Positions 22,311-34,092 of a stretch of 64,000 nt of DNA are shown piece after piece. The stretch is from contig JARWKL010000016.1 of assembly GCA_029961685.1 (NCBI GenBank), positions 13,894,157 to 13,958,156 of the forward strand, read 5' to 3'. The position numbers and the translations under genes are program-made. The notes under the pieces are model-generated. The model was not told the origin of the DNA. It saw nothing but the letters and a program-made list of their open reading frames with translations, and searched no databases. Position 1 is the first letter of the stretch; each line of letters starts with the position of its first letter. The stretch is from Aristolochia californica (lineage: Eukaryota > Streptophyta > Magnoliopsida > Piperales > Aristolochiaceae).

Positions 22311-23692
22311 AAGGGTTATAGCAACTCTTCACCCAAATTTTTTTTGTCTCGCGCTCTCTTCTCTCTCTCAGCCTTCCTCCCCCGATTTTTTCTCTCTCGC
22401 TCTCTTCTTCCTCTCATTTTTGCACTCCCTCTCTCTTCTCCCTCTCACGTCTCTCTCTTCTCCCTCTCGACCTCCATCGCAGAGCCGTCATTGTTGAGCC
22501 TTTGTCACAATTGCCTGCCGTTGTAGAGCATCCAGTTGGAGCGTCTTTGTTGGAGGGCCTCCGACGTACCATTGCCTATGGCGTACCATCGGATCGCTAC
22601 CTATGTTGTCGTTGCCTACTGGCCCGCTGTTGTCTCCCTGCAATTATTGGCACCATGAGGAAGATGACGTTGTTGATTTAATTTTTCCTAAGTTAGGAAA
22701 AACTAAACTAGCGTTATTTATTTATTATATTTATTTTTTAATTATTGTATTATAAATGTGATTTAATAATGGTAATTAAAATATTATTAAATCAAAAATT
22801 TGATCAATTATTTTGGTTTAATTAATCTATTTTATTTTGGCTTAATAAAACCTATTTTTCGGCCACTTAGCCCCCTTAAGTTGATGATTTTAATATTAAA
22901 GGTACGAACTTGTTGTTATATTCCAAGGCATAACCATTTGCTTTTATGTTGTAAATTGTGGACTATTACAAGTAACTCGATTTATTTTCAAGCATGTTTT
23001 TTAATTACATATATGTTATTAATAATCTATCCTAGGTTATTAATAAAATAGTTTATTTATTTATTTATTATGTTAATTAATTTATTACTATATTAAATTA
23101 TAAATTTAAGACTGGTAATTAAAATATTGTTAAAGAAAGCATTTGATCAATTATTTTGGTTTAATTATCCTATTTTTATAATTAATTAAACTAATCATTT
23201 TTAATTTTTAAAAATATATTATTAATTAATACTACGTAAAAAATCTATTTTCAGTTATTTTTTAGTTTTTTAATTTAATTTTTATAATTTATTCTTGTCA
23301 CACATAATTATTATATTATTTTATAGTAAACTATAATCATTAATTAGTATAATATAGTATTTCATTAATTAGTATATTGTTATATTTTAATACTACATTA
23401 AATCACTTATTAGTATAATAACCATGTTTATTTTAGTTAATTATCTATTTAGGTATATGTTCTATTTAAGTACATTATGAAAAGTTACTCATTCTCTTGT
23501 TTACATCATATTTTTTTATTTTGGGGCACTAACACTTAAATCTGTTTTTCAGTGCACTTGAACTCTATTTTCATTTTGGGGCACTAACACCCAACTTGAA
23601 GTTGAAGTTGAATTAAATCATTACCTTGAATTTGAAGTCTAACTTCAACTTCAACTTCAATGTTAACTAACCCCAAATGCGCCCCCCCCCCA
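22311..23692 (-). mobile_element. PIF-related non-autonomous element (family Y, copy 3, inverted)
   Basis: In reverse it matches copies at 9217 and 16633. A pyrimidine-rich GC block (22340-22640) includes CCCTCTCGACCTCCATCGCAGAG, then AATTTTTCCTAAGTTAGGAAAA (about 22680), then an AT-rich core. Subterminal GGGGCACTAACACC motifs follow (23520 and 23577), then a TTCAACTTCAACTTCAA array, and the end GTTAACTAACCCC (23671-23683), followed by a C-run. No transposase is present. Confidence 0.6.
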
Positions 23693-24080
23693 AACTAATT
23701 ACATCATATCTTCCAACATGAAGCTAATGTGGTAGTAAATTTTTGAGCTTCAAATCATTGGTCGCACAACTAGCACCAGTCTCAAAGTGAGTAGAAAGTC
23801 GACTTGTCAAGACCAAGTCTTGTAAGCCTTGGCTCAACTTGACGGTGCTTTTAAGTTACTTTGCCAAACTATTGTGGTTGTAACATCTTGAGTCTCAAAT
23901 CATTGCCAATCTATTACACAGTGAGTTGAAAGTCAGCCTTTTGAGATCTAGTTTTGCAGGATTTGAGATTGGCGACCTTAAAGCCTTGTATGATTGATTT
24001 GCCTATTTGTTTGACTCAGTCTAGAAGTTTGACATGGTCAATCATAATTCAGTCATTCATGTTCTTGAGTAGGGGTTTCT
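23693..24080. repeat. Dispersed repeat modules, related to 19200-19440 and the 19457 LTR
   Basis: The start (AACTAATTACATCATATCTTCC) resembles part of the left LTR near 19713-19775. The rest carries CTCAAAGTGAGT and GAGA.CTAGTTTTGCAGG modules shared with 19200-19440. No coding is seen. Confidence 0.4.
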
Positions 24081-24620
24081 TGGTGCAAGTTGGTCTAGCC
24101 ATAACTTGTTTTTAGTGCCACCAATCATTATGATAGATTTTGCCAAAACTTGTTTTATGCTTTTTCAATAGTGAGGAAGTTTAGCCAAAAGTTACTTTAC
24201 TGCCATTGAGCAGCAAGACATACTTTATCGAAACTCATTGTAGGTTTTTCCAACTACTACGAGATCTAGCTGAAATTTGTTTTTGGCATCACCAAACAAC
24301 ACGGTGGATTTTACTAAAAAATGTTTTAAGCTTTTCCAACTATGAGGAGGTTTAGCATAAATTTGTTTTGGGCTTCTCTTAAAGGTATGATGGATTATGC
24401 CAAAACTTGTTGTAGAGTTTTCTAGCTTCAAGGAGGTTTAATCGAAACTTGTTTTAAGAGTCCTGAAGTAGTATGATGGATTTTTACCAAAACTTGTTGC
24501 AAAATTTTCTAGCTACTAAGTAGCTTGTCAAAACCTGTTTTAGGCATCCTTGAATAGCTTTGATGGCTTATGCAGAAACTTCTTGTAGGCCTTTTGAACT
24601 GTGAGGATGTTTCATCCCCA
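24081..24620. repeat. Degenerate tandem repeat, about 80-120 bp unit
   Basis: A phrase of the type CCAAAACTTGTTTTAGGC, then CTTTTCCAACTA.GAGGAGGTTTAG, then GATGGATTTTGCC recurs at least five times with substitutions and small indels. Open frames on either strand are by-products of the repeat and I assign no function. Confidence 0.65.
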
Positions 24621-24739
24621 TGAATTTATTCAGTGATCAAAATTTTGGGTGAACTTCGATACTAGGAAGAATTTTGCTTTTCTTCGATGGAAGTTTGGGT
24701 TTACTAAAAGTTTAAAAATTTATGGAGGAGACTTGCTCT

Positions 24740-24970
24740 TGTTAGTGTAGTGATTTATATGTAATTTCATTACTTTCTTTAGTCTTCATTTCCAGCCCTT
24801 AGGTTAAAGTGTATTTATATAATTTATAAATCTTCCAAGTCATTATATAAAGAATAAAGAGGGTTGGGTACACAACTAGTGCCCTATTCTCTTATGTACT
24901 CTCACTCACATCTCGAACTCTCTTCTCTCCTCTCTTTCTACTTGTCCTCTTTCTTTTTTTCTTAATATCA
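24740..24970 (+). repeat. Possible short solo LTR
   Basis: This starts TGTTAGTGTAGTG and ends ATATCA. It has a TATATAAA box at 24844-24851 and a pyrimidine-rich 3' part (TCTCGAACTCTCTTCTCTCC), all LTR-like. No partner copy or target duplication is visible in the window, so the call rests on composition and ends only. Confidence 0.35.
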
Positions 24971-26670
24971 ATGGCTGAAACTTTAGGTAGAATAACAAGC
25001 TAGCATCAAAGATTGGCCAAGATGAGTTCCGACCATTTTATGTATATGAAAGGTAGCTACTTTACCTTCGAGATATGAAGAAATCAGAAATAAAGTATTT
25101 AATATAGTACTAGTCAAGACGTGCAATGGACATAGGAAGACTGTTTTCCTTTTCCATACGTACTTGTGAAAAACAATACACAAGGGCCGAACCAGTTGTA
25201 TACTTTAAGCCTTTGTGACAAACAAACAACACCCATAGCACGAGGAAGATACTTATCTGGTTCAAAACTGAGCAACTATCCATCAATTTCGGTCCAATTC
25301 ATCATCTTGTAAATTGAGCAAATTAAACTTATGGAGTCCTAAGACGTCTGCTTTAATACCTTATAGAATCTAAGGACTCCATTATCTGTATCAAGGAACC
25401 TTTCGATAGAGGATGGTGAAGGAGGAGGAGAAAGAAGAAGGTGCTAAGAAAATCAAAATGCATGCAAACGAAAACTTTTGAGTGGAGTTTTCATATCGAC
25501 AATAGAAAAATAGAGGGATCTAGACTTGGGGGAGTCAAGATAGAAAATTTTAATTATGAATATACACTCATATGAGCTTATATTTTTAATATGTTTGTAA
25601 GTGTTTGTCATCATAAAAATATAGGGAGAATGTAGGGCTAAAGATATCCATGAAGATAATTATGATTAAAAAAATGCTTAGGTCACTAATGAAGTGCATT
25701 AAGTTTGATTTGTAGCTCAAAGAATCTAAAGGAAATTTCTAAAACTACTTTTGTTTAATCAACACAGGATAAATTGAATGACTTACACAAAAGGGAAGCA
25801 AGCAACCATGCCAAAAAGTGCATTGTCAAGTGGCTTAGCAGCACCATATGCCAAAGCAAGAGAGCTCAAGCACGATAAACCTACAAGCCCCCAAAAAATG
25901 AAGAAGAAAGAAAAGAAAATGAAAAAGGAGGAAAAAAAAGAAAAGAAGGAGAGAAAAGTGAAAAGAAGAAAGTCATTTGAACAAGTCCAAAGATTGGATG
26001 TTCCATTCAAAATAGCCTAAGAAAGGCCAATTGTCTGAGTCAAGTCGACCAAGTAAAGAGAACAAAGTAAAGAAGTAGTAGTAATGAAAGTTGACCTAAT
26101 AATTCAAAATTGACTGGATGATTTTAGATAGATACATCTTGGTTAAAATTGCTCCGTGCATACAATTGGACAGCTAGTTCAAATGGATCCAAATGAGAAG
26201 AAGTGTCCAAAGGAGTTAGACCAACTGAGTAAGAGTTGACCGAACGATGCATTCCAAAAAAGCTAAGCAACTAAGTTGAAGGCTTCAATTAGACCAAGAT
26301 AAGTCTCTAAAATATTTTAGTGACTTATCCATGTGATTAATAGCTTAATATAAAGATTTTAAGTATTTATATGAGATTTTTAATCAACTTTTATTGAGAT
26401 TTTAAAAAGGACAAAACATCCCTTGGTAACCTCAACGGTTTAATTTTTTAATGTTGAAAATTGAAGCATTTAAAGAGATTTAGTCACAAAATTTATCTCT
26501 CTTGACTCCTAGAAGGAATATAATAACTATAAAAATGCTCTTACTTTTAAATCAAAATTGGAGGATTGGTTTGTGATTTTAAAAAGCCATACAATAAAGA
26601 ACTAAGTACTTCTTGTGATTTTATTTGAAAATGTTATTCGCTTAGCCTAATCCTCGCTAGAATTTTGGAC
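24971..26670. other. No gene recognised
   Basis: The sequence is AT-rich without recognisable protein similarity. A lysine-rich open stretch (25778-26020) is driven by an A/G-rich tract at 25900-25970. The region probably consists of old retroelement sequence adjoining the LTR-like block that follows. Confidence 0.35.
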
Positions 26671-26673
26671 TTG

Positions 26674-28830
26674 TGTTGATCGAGCGTTGACTCCTTTCTT
26701 GATTTTGATGATAACAAAACTTAATTCAGTAAATAATTGCGATTCTAGTATTTCAGATATATTTCCTTCAAGAGACACAAAATTCAAAGGTCTAAACATT
26801 GAATCGACACAAGTTTCTCAAAGACCTCAAGCTCCATGGAATGTCAAATATCTCTTGAAGAAGCACTCTTAGAAGAAGAAGAAAAATTAAAGACTAGAGT
26901 TTAGGAAGTATTGAGATAAGTAAAAAACTCAATCTATGTAAGAGACTAGTCCAATTCTTCCAAGACTTGAGGTGCAAGGAAAAATTTGGAGCTTTAGGAC
27001 ATACTTTGCACTCAAACATGTTTTTACGAATACATACACACATTTCATACATGTTAGAATTACTTAAGATCATAAATTCCCATGCTTTAAAAATTCACAT
27101 AGTGAACTGGCACTAGAATGATCGATCAACATTTGCCAATAATTGATCAACCAGGAGTGCACTTGACAAAAATATAAAACATGATTGATCAACCAAGGAT
27201 GATTAATCGACCATCTAGAACATGTCCTGATTGTGTTATAAAGCATGGCCAATCAACCTCAGTGACTGATCGATCATACATAACTTTACAACTGTGGACA
27301 TTAACCATGATTGATCAAAGCAAAGTCATTAATCGATCGTACTTATTATGCACTGCCAGTGGGAATTTTGATTGATCGATCAACTTAAAATATTAGACCC
27401 AATGGGAAGATATTGATCGATTATACCATTGATCAATAAGTCACATTTTGACAAAAAAATAATTGTTACACACCATTGATTGATTAATTACTTTACATTC
27501 ATCGATCATTGCAAAATCAACTTTTTGCAAACGGGCAAAAAATGACTAGTTTAGCTTGGGAAACTTATAAATACCCCCATCAAACTTTCCATTGAGAAGT
27601 TAATGAGTTTTCCTTGGCATATTTACTTGCTTTTATTCTCAATTATTTGAATATCCTTCTTAAGTGCAATTTTGAGAAAGAGAATCACATTTTTGCAAAA
27701 TCTCTACTTTCCTTTCTCATCCCATCTCCTTGTATTCACTTTAGTCAAGCTCCTACATTGTCCATTGTGCGTCAAAGACTAAAACCTTAGAACTCTCAAA
27801 GGAGAAGGATATTTTTCCAATTACAAGGGTGTAAGTTTTTTCTTTTATTATAATTTTTAATTTTTTGCTAAATTCTTCTAGAACTTTGATAAATCTGGAT
27901 AAAAAGGGTTTGCTAGAGCTAGAATCTAATCAAATTTATTGGGGAAATTAAGTTGTAAAATTTGAGCATACCCATGGTTTGAAGAAAAGCCAAAATCCCT
28001 TTCTTGGTCTACCAAATTTGAGCTCAAGATTCAAATCCCTTACTAGTGAGTTAGAATTGTGAAATCATATTTGAGTCGATGTGCTTTGATTGAAAGCTCC
28101 CATTTATAAAAACCAATCCTTTTATTGAGCTTCAATTTTAAAATATGGTTATTAACGCCCTTTGAATAGTTGTTTACATTGAATAGGAACTTGGGGTTTG
28201 TATGCCTATTATTTTGTTTGAATTGTAAAATTTACCTATTAAGAGGCATTTGTTTGGGCTGAAGTGAAAGCAAGTAACCCTTGCTCATTTGGTCATGCCT
28301 TGGCAAGGCTAAGACTGCTCCCCACCTCAAGAAAATTGAGGAAAAGGCTAGTAAATCTTATTTTCTATTGTTGGCCAAAACTCATTATTGAGGCAAGCCG
28401 TTGCTTAAAAAAACCTTGATTGGGTCAAGGTTGATAGCCTAATGTATTGTTGTTAAAAAAATATGGTGTGAGTATAGGTTAAATTGCCTAACGTGCTATT
28501 GAAAATCTCTTTATTGGGTGAGTGGAGTTAGTCCCTGTGTGGGCAACTTTTTAATTGGCCTTAGAACCAATTTGTGTCGATGTCGTAAGGCAACCTCGAA
28601 CTTAGTGGAACTCTAAAATGCAAAAACACTTTGGGAGTAGATTAGTAATCATAAATTGGATTGTGAACCACTATAATTTTTTTTTATTACTTTGATTACA
28701 TGTGCTTATACTTAGATTGTAAAATTAGGCATGCACATTGTCATTATTGAATTAAAGGACACACACATAAGACTAAGTCATAAAGGAGTCAAATTGGGGA
28801 GTAAAAGGTAACAAATCTATTCAACTGTCC
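26674..28830 (+). repeat. Probable long solo LTR (copia-type)
   Basis: The start TGTTGATCGAGCGTTGACTCC is followed by TTGATTTTGATGATAACAAAACTT, a phrase common near the start of long plant copia LTRs. An array of TGATCGATCA-like words fills 27110-27520. A TATA box (TATAAATA, 27566-27573) comes next. The end has GGGAGTAGATTAGTAATC..GTGAACCACTATAA (28631-28676) and a CACACACATAAG..CTATTCAACTGTCCCC tail, again typical of Maximus/SIRE-like LTRs. No second LTR or gag-pol is present. Boundaries are estimated, and the family name is from recalled general features. Confidence 0.45.
27110..27520. repeat. Clustered TGATCGATCA palindromic words
   Basis: At least ten short near-palindromic words built from TGATTGATCAACC, ATTGATCGATCAAC and similar occur in 400 bp, upstream of the TATA box at 27566. 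In an LTR this is where U3 enhancer repeats sit; any binding factor is unknown. Confidence 0.6.
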
Positions 28831-29393
28831 CCTCCCTCCTCTCCAAGAGAATTTAGGAAAGTTGATATATCTGTGGGAAAAGGTTGGTAAGCCTTGTTTA
28901 TTGTTGTGGCAAGACATAATTCCTTGTGAATGAAAGCACTACTAAAAATCCCTTGAATGGGACTAGGTTGGATTGTCCAATGTATAAAACTCTTACTTAC
29001 CTACAAAAAGCAAGGAGGAGAGAAAATCATCGAATCTCCTCAACACCTATATAATGGGAGGTATTGGGAAGAAGGAAAACTTAACCCTTTTTTTATTTTT
29101 CTAAAAAAATTAATCAGGTCAATATGACCAGTTTGGTTTTTATTATATTAATTTTAGGTCACTTAGTTTAAATAAATATCAAAATAAAAATTATGTACAC
29201 TTAATTAAGTGGGTTTAGGTTTAAGTTTTTTTCATTGTTTTAACAATTTAGAAGATCTAAATCTATAGAAATAAATAGATAATTTATAATTAAAATGATC
29301 AAACATACTTATAAGCATACATGCCTAACTTGTGGTGTAGTCTTGCAATATTCACGTTCCACGTGTAGCCAAGCAATTTGTTTTCAGTTTAGC
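28831..29393. other. Non-coding, partly duplicated from 28260-28480
   Basis: The modules TTGAGGAAAAGGCTAGTAA.. and CCTTGATTGGG..AGGTTGATAGCCTAATGTAT from 28330-28450 recur in altered form at 28850-28985. No gene is seen. The right edge is the hAT target site. Confidence 0.35.
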
Positions 29394-29641
29394 CGTCTAC
29401 GTAGGGGTGGCATCGAGCTGAGTCGAGCCCGAACTTGCCTATGTTCGAGCCGAACCTCGTCTCGAGCCTAAAATTGTTATCGAGCTCGAGCCCAAAAATT
29501 TTAACCAAGTTCGAGCCGAGCTCGAGCTTCAACATACATTTAAAACTTTTCAAAAAATATATATCAAATAAATTGTATATAAAATTATGCATACATTTTA
29601 CATAAAATTGGGCATGACCTATATATAAAATTGGACATAAC

Positions 29642-29644
<3 letters not shown>

Positions 29645-29678
<34 letters not shown>
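29645..29678. repeat. (TA)17 microsatellite
   Basis: An uninterrupted run of 34 bases of TA lies within the non-autonomous hAT. The homologous place in the hAT at 42643 (about 47838-47852) has a much shorter TA run. Confidence 0.95.
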
Positions 29679-29681
<3 letters not shown>

Positions 29682-30002
29682 CATGTCTAAGATTGGACAT
29701 GACCTCTACTTAAAATGGAGCATAATCTATGTATATAATACCTGTATAAAATTCGGCATGACCTCTACTTAAAATTGGGCATAATCTATATACATAATAC
29801 CTGCATAAACACTCCATAAACAGTCTATAAAATTGTCTATACATTCCATAAACACTCCATGAAATTGTTTATACACTCCATAAAATTGTCTAAACACTTC
29901 ATACAATGCATAACATTATGAATAAATTTCATACAATAATCAAACATAACAAAATTAAATGAAATATCACTATCAATTTACAATCACCCAAATAAAAACT
30001 AT

Positions 30003-31262
30003 AAATCCTTTAAATAAAATCCTATTACTATTAGAGACTTACTAGAAAATTACAAGAAGTATTTTAATTCTTTTAGGAAAGTTAAATGGACCTCTTATTA
30101 CCATTTCTAAGGAAATAAATAATAATTAATAATTAATCTAATATATTATTATACTTATCGATAAATTTTTAATCAAATAAAATGTCAAACACAAAATTGC
30201 TATGAAAATTGCCTCATGCTAAAAGGATTATATCATCAACTGTCAAATACTTGTTCAAAAATTTTCTATATGGTTTTCTAGCCCATCTTGGCAAGAAAAT
30301 CTTACTTAGAAAATTATATGATTTTTTAACAATAATTTATAATTAGAAAAATATTTCAAGAAAACATGAAGCACTAATTGTTCCTATATTTCTATTAAAA
30401 ATATTTTTTCAACATTTATTGAAAAAACCACTAATAGTCTCTATAAACCTATTTCTACTAAAATATCTTTTCAATTTCTTCAAGAGCCATGAGGAAGGGG
30501 CAAAGTTATTTTTTTTCTTGTTTATGATCTCGCACGTAGGGGTGGCTTCGAATAAATTATATATAAAATTATGTATACATTTAAAAAAAATAATGATAGG
30601 GGAGGTTCAGGATTGAATTTCAATAATAGATTAAAATACACCAATATTAATCTTTTTTACTCCAATTGTTGTCTAGCTTGTTTTGTAATTTTTGAATCTG
30701 GCTATAAATTTACTATGGCCTCCTTAGTGCGCCTAGATGAAAATTTATATTCTAGGCAAAACTAGAAATATTTTCCTATGATACATATTCCCAAAAAAAC
30801 CTTTAAATAAAATCCTATTACTATTAGTGACTTATTAGAAAATTACAAGAAATATTTTAAAATTGTCTTAGGAAAGTTAAATGGACATTTTATTGCCTCT
30901 TCTAGGGATATAAATAAAAATTAATAATCTATCAAATATATTATTATACTTATCGATAAAGTTTTAATCAAATAAAATGTTAAACACAAAATTGCAATGA
31001 AAATTCCTTTATGCTAAAAGTATTACAACATCAACTGTTATATACTTATTCAAAAATTTTCTATACAGTTTTCTACCCTATTTTGGTAGGAAAATCTTAC
31101 TTAGAAAATTATATGATTTTTAATAAGAATTTTTAATTAAAAAATATTTAAAAAAACATGAGACATCATAGAAACTTATTTCTATAAAATGTATTTTTAA
31201 TTTTTTCAAGAGCTATGAGGAAGGAGAGTTTAAGGATTTTTTTTTTTTTTAGCTTTATGATA
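30003..31262. repeat. Diverged tandem duplication inside the hAT element
   Basis: Sequence from about 30003-30540 (CCTTTAAATAAAATCCTATTA to TATGATCTCGCACGTA) recurs at about 30800-31272 (to ATGATATCGCACGTAA), with substitutions and indels. Between them lies a TAGGGGTGGCTTCGAA motif at about 30538-30553 that resembles another hAT terminus, followed by TATATAAAATTATG as in the left end. This suggests a partial second element or internal rearrangement. Confidence 0.65.
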
Positions 31263-31846
31263 TCGCACGTAATCTTCGCGTGGGGGAGGGGTGAGATTAT
31301 TTCTCCCCTAATTTCTCCCCTGAACTTATTGGTTCAGGTTTTCCGCCGAGACAACGTGGAGGGAAGGGGGTTATACGCCAGGGAGGACCTGTCCTTGGGG
31401 ATGACGGCTGTGACAACGGCGACAGAAGCCGCGGTGACGGAACCGGCGACGATGGAAATAGAGGCGTCGACGAGGAGGGAAAGAAATCGAACGGACGGCC
31501 ACAGAGGCGGCTGACGAGTAGCTATCGACGGCGGTAGAGGCGGCGACAACAACCGACGGGAGGGGCTCGACGGTGACGAGGGGAGGAAAGTTTTTTCTCC
31601 CCTCACTCCTGCTCCCCCGATCCCGACTTGATACCGATCCCGATTCACCTCGAGTCGGCTTGCGAGCCAACGAACCGAACCTGGCTTCAGTTGAGCTTGG
31701 CTCATTAAGGTAAACAAACTAATTTCAGAGCTCAAGCTTGGCTCAAACTCGATAGATAATAAATCAAATCGAACCGGTAACTAGCCAAACTCGAGCCACC
31801 CGCAAACCTGAGTTTGGCTCGGTTCAAAGCCAACCCTGCGTCTACG

Positions 31847-32045
31847 CATTACAAAGCGGTGGCCCAATCAGCTTTTTCCTCGGAGTCTGGATTGCGCTTT
31901 AAGTATTTTGGCTAGCTTTTTCATCCAATGTGGCGGCGGGCCCTGACGCGATCCCCAGCTTGATGGGTAATGGACTGCTAGGATTGGAAAAATAAGTAAA
32001 TGCATCAGCTGTATAAATATATGCAGTGGCTCTACCGTAAATTCG
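31847..32045 (+). promoter_or_regulatory. Putative LPAT core promoter
   Basis: A CCAAT-type sequence (GGCCCAATCA, 31861-31870) is followed by TATAAATA at 32013-32020. This predicts a transcription start near 32045. The hAT insertion ends 8 bp plus the target duplication before this block, leaving only about 165 bp of native DNA upstream of the TATA box. The start site is inferred. Confidence 0.5.
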
Positions 32046-32225
32046 TATATCCCTGTCGAGATTCCAAATTCCAAATACGCTCCGGCGGTTTGAAATCAGA
32101 ATAGAGAGTCCATTTTGTCCGTACCAGACGTACAGTCGATAGCTGGCAGCGTAAAAATCCAAATCTCTCTATTGGAGTCATTCCGCGACCTCTATTGCGT
32201 CTTCTCTACACTCTCCTCCTTCAAG
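32046..32225 (+). other. Putative 5' untranslated exon of the LPAT gene
   Basis: A pyrimidine-rich leader ends CTCCTTCAAG before a GTACGG donor at 32226. A long leader intron would run to an AG acceptor near 34085 (CCAATAG), just before the ATG at 34093. Nothing else coding is recognisable in 32226-34085; one 75-residue minus-strand open stretch there is not convincing. Confidence 0.45.
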
Positions 32226-34092
32226 GTACGGGATTCGTTCCTGTTAGATTGGTTCCGTAAATTTGTGTTTGATTTCTTCTTCTGCTTGCCGGCGGGAGTG
32301 AACCGCAAAGTATCGTCTTTACCGTCTCTGGTCTGTGTTTCTAACGAATTTGATTTAGGAATGTGTTGTAATTTTTTATGTGGATTTGTTGTTGTTTAGA
32401 CGCTGTAAAAAGGTGAGATTTCGGCTTCTTTTTGCTTGACCATTTAGTAAGCTCCTGTTTCATTGGGATTATGTTGATTCTTTAGATTTACCTTATCTGA
32501 TCCGCTAATTTGCTTCAAATGGATGATTTCCAAGTGAGATGCTGGATCTTTCTGTCTAAAAGGAAGTCAGTTGTTTGATTTACTGAAAACTGGTTAGCTG
32601 CAAACTGCATGTAAGTTGCAGTGGTTACGTAAAAGATTTATGGTTACAGAGTTCGGTATTTCTGTCTATAAGAAAGGCAATATTTATGATTAATAAAGAC
32701 TGCGAGTAAGATATTGGACAGGTTTGTGCTCCGACTAGCCGATTTATGGATTTTCATCCTTTGAACAGATAAGGAACCGCATGGCTTTGTTTTATTTATT
32801 TATTTTGAGTTGTCTGGCTTAGATGTGAAAGAAAGTGGTCACTGAGGAAGTAAGTTTTCTTTAACAAGATAATTATTCTGTAGACTCAAACTGTTAGGTT
32901 TCAGACAGTTTGTTACTTACTGCATTCATTAGATTTGAACATTGAAGTCATCACGACTTTTTAACTGACAATTTAGATTCAAGGAAAATATTTGCCTTTG
33001 TGCTGGATTATCTTCTCATTCTTCTCTTTCTTTTTCCTCACCTAGTGTCTCATGACACAACAATATCAGCATGGTGCATATTGGTAGATATACTGTTAAT
33101 TTTTAGCTGGAAGGTGCATAGACAACAGGGGAAGAGTGTCTGACATTGGCAATAGGTTTCAATTCTCCCTGATGGCGAGCTTCCACAACAGGTTTCAAAT
33201 CCTCTCAAGATGTTGTGTTGGGAGATCATTTTCTGGAGGTAGTTAACTAGTATAATATGAGTGATAGCAGCTACAATCTGCTATACAGGACGGGTTAATA
33301 TGTGGTCAGCTATATTGGAGATATAATTGGTATATGTGAGTTTTGAGGTACTTAACATTGTATTGATGATATTTATATAACCATAGAATTATCATTTAGA
33401 ATACGACAGCTGCACTTATAGAGTTTGAAATTTATAGTTTTTTCAGCCACCTGATTTGGGTCTGAAAAGTTCTTTTTCTTCTTGCCAGTTGGTGAGAGAC
33501 TTGTGCTTCTCTGTGATCCAAAGGTTGTCTCTGTGTTTCTGATTATAGTTCTTGTTACTTTTTGACTATCATATATTGAAATATTGCTGTTCTGGAACAA
33601 AGTATTGTCTGCTTTATCAACCTTAATATTGCACCATTGACTAATGAGGATCTAAGTGCCCGTTCTTACATGCACATCAGTCTCACTGGATGATCCATTA
33701 CTAGCTGAACTTAAGAAGTTCTGCATTTTATCTTGCTTTCTTGCCAAGTATTCTCTCATACAGTTTGCCTTATTGGTTTTATGCTGGTCTTGTGACGCTT
33801 TGTGATATTAAGAGATGGTGTATTTCCTAACTCTACTTGCTTATGATTTTCAGGGTAGACTATCCACATGCTGTTAGTACAGCAAATATCTGAGCTTAGT
33901 CTTGCATTGTTCTGTCTTTTGATGCCATCAATACCCTAGTACTCAACCAACAAAGACAATGTCAAGTATTCTTTTTGGATCTTGGACTCTGGTAGTTCCT
34001 GTTAAGGGAGAAATGCTGGCAAATACATTAACAAAGGAAGATCTACATTTCTATTTCTAACATTTCAACATACTTCCAGCCAATAGGGTAGC

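Larger units (their letters stand above)
29394..31846 (-). mobile_element. Non-autonomous hAT element with perfect 8-bp target duplication
   Basis: The element body is 29402-31838. It starts TAGGGGTGGCATCGAG and ends CAAAGCCAACCCTG, an imperfect TIR pair. It is flanked on both sides by CGTCTACG (29394-29401 and 31839-31846). Eight-bp duplications and TAGGGGTGG-type ends are hAT hallmarks. Its left 240 bp match, inverted, the 3' end of the hAT at 42643-48120 (about 47880-48120), so it reads on the minus strand. The interior lacks transposase. It holds an internal tandem duplication and a GC-rich part (31290-31660) of unknown origin. The insertion lies directly upstream of the LPAT promoter. 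Confidence 0.9.

Noticed and set aside
25778..26020. Lysine-rich 80-residue frame
   Set aside because: Driven by an A/G-rich tract, with no start context or similarity.
27110..27520. CRISPR-like or clustered regularly spaced repeat
   Set aside because: Spacing is irregular, words are degenerate, and the context is a eukaryotic LTR.
31290..31660. Captured host gene in the GC-rich part of the non-autonomous hAT
   Set aside because: Only alanine/serine/valine-rich frames in several phases; no recognisable protein, so I list it only as unexplained sequence.
32226..34085. A separate gene between the LPAT promoter and its first coding exon
   Set aside because: Only short frames without similarity; best explained as a long leader intron.
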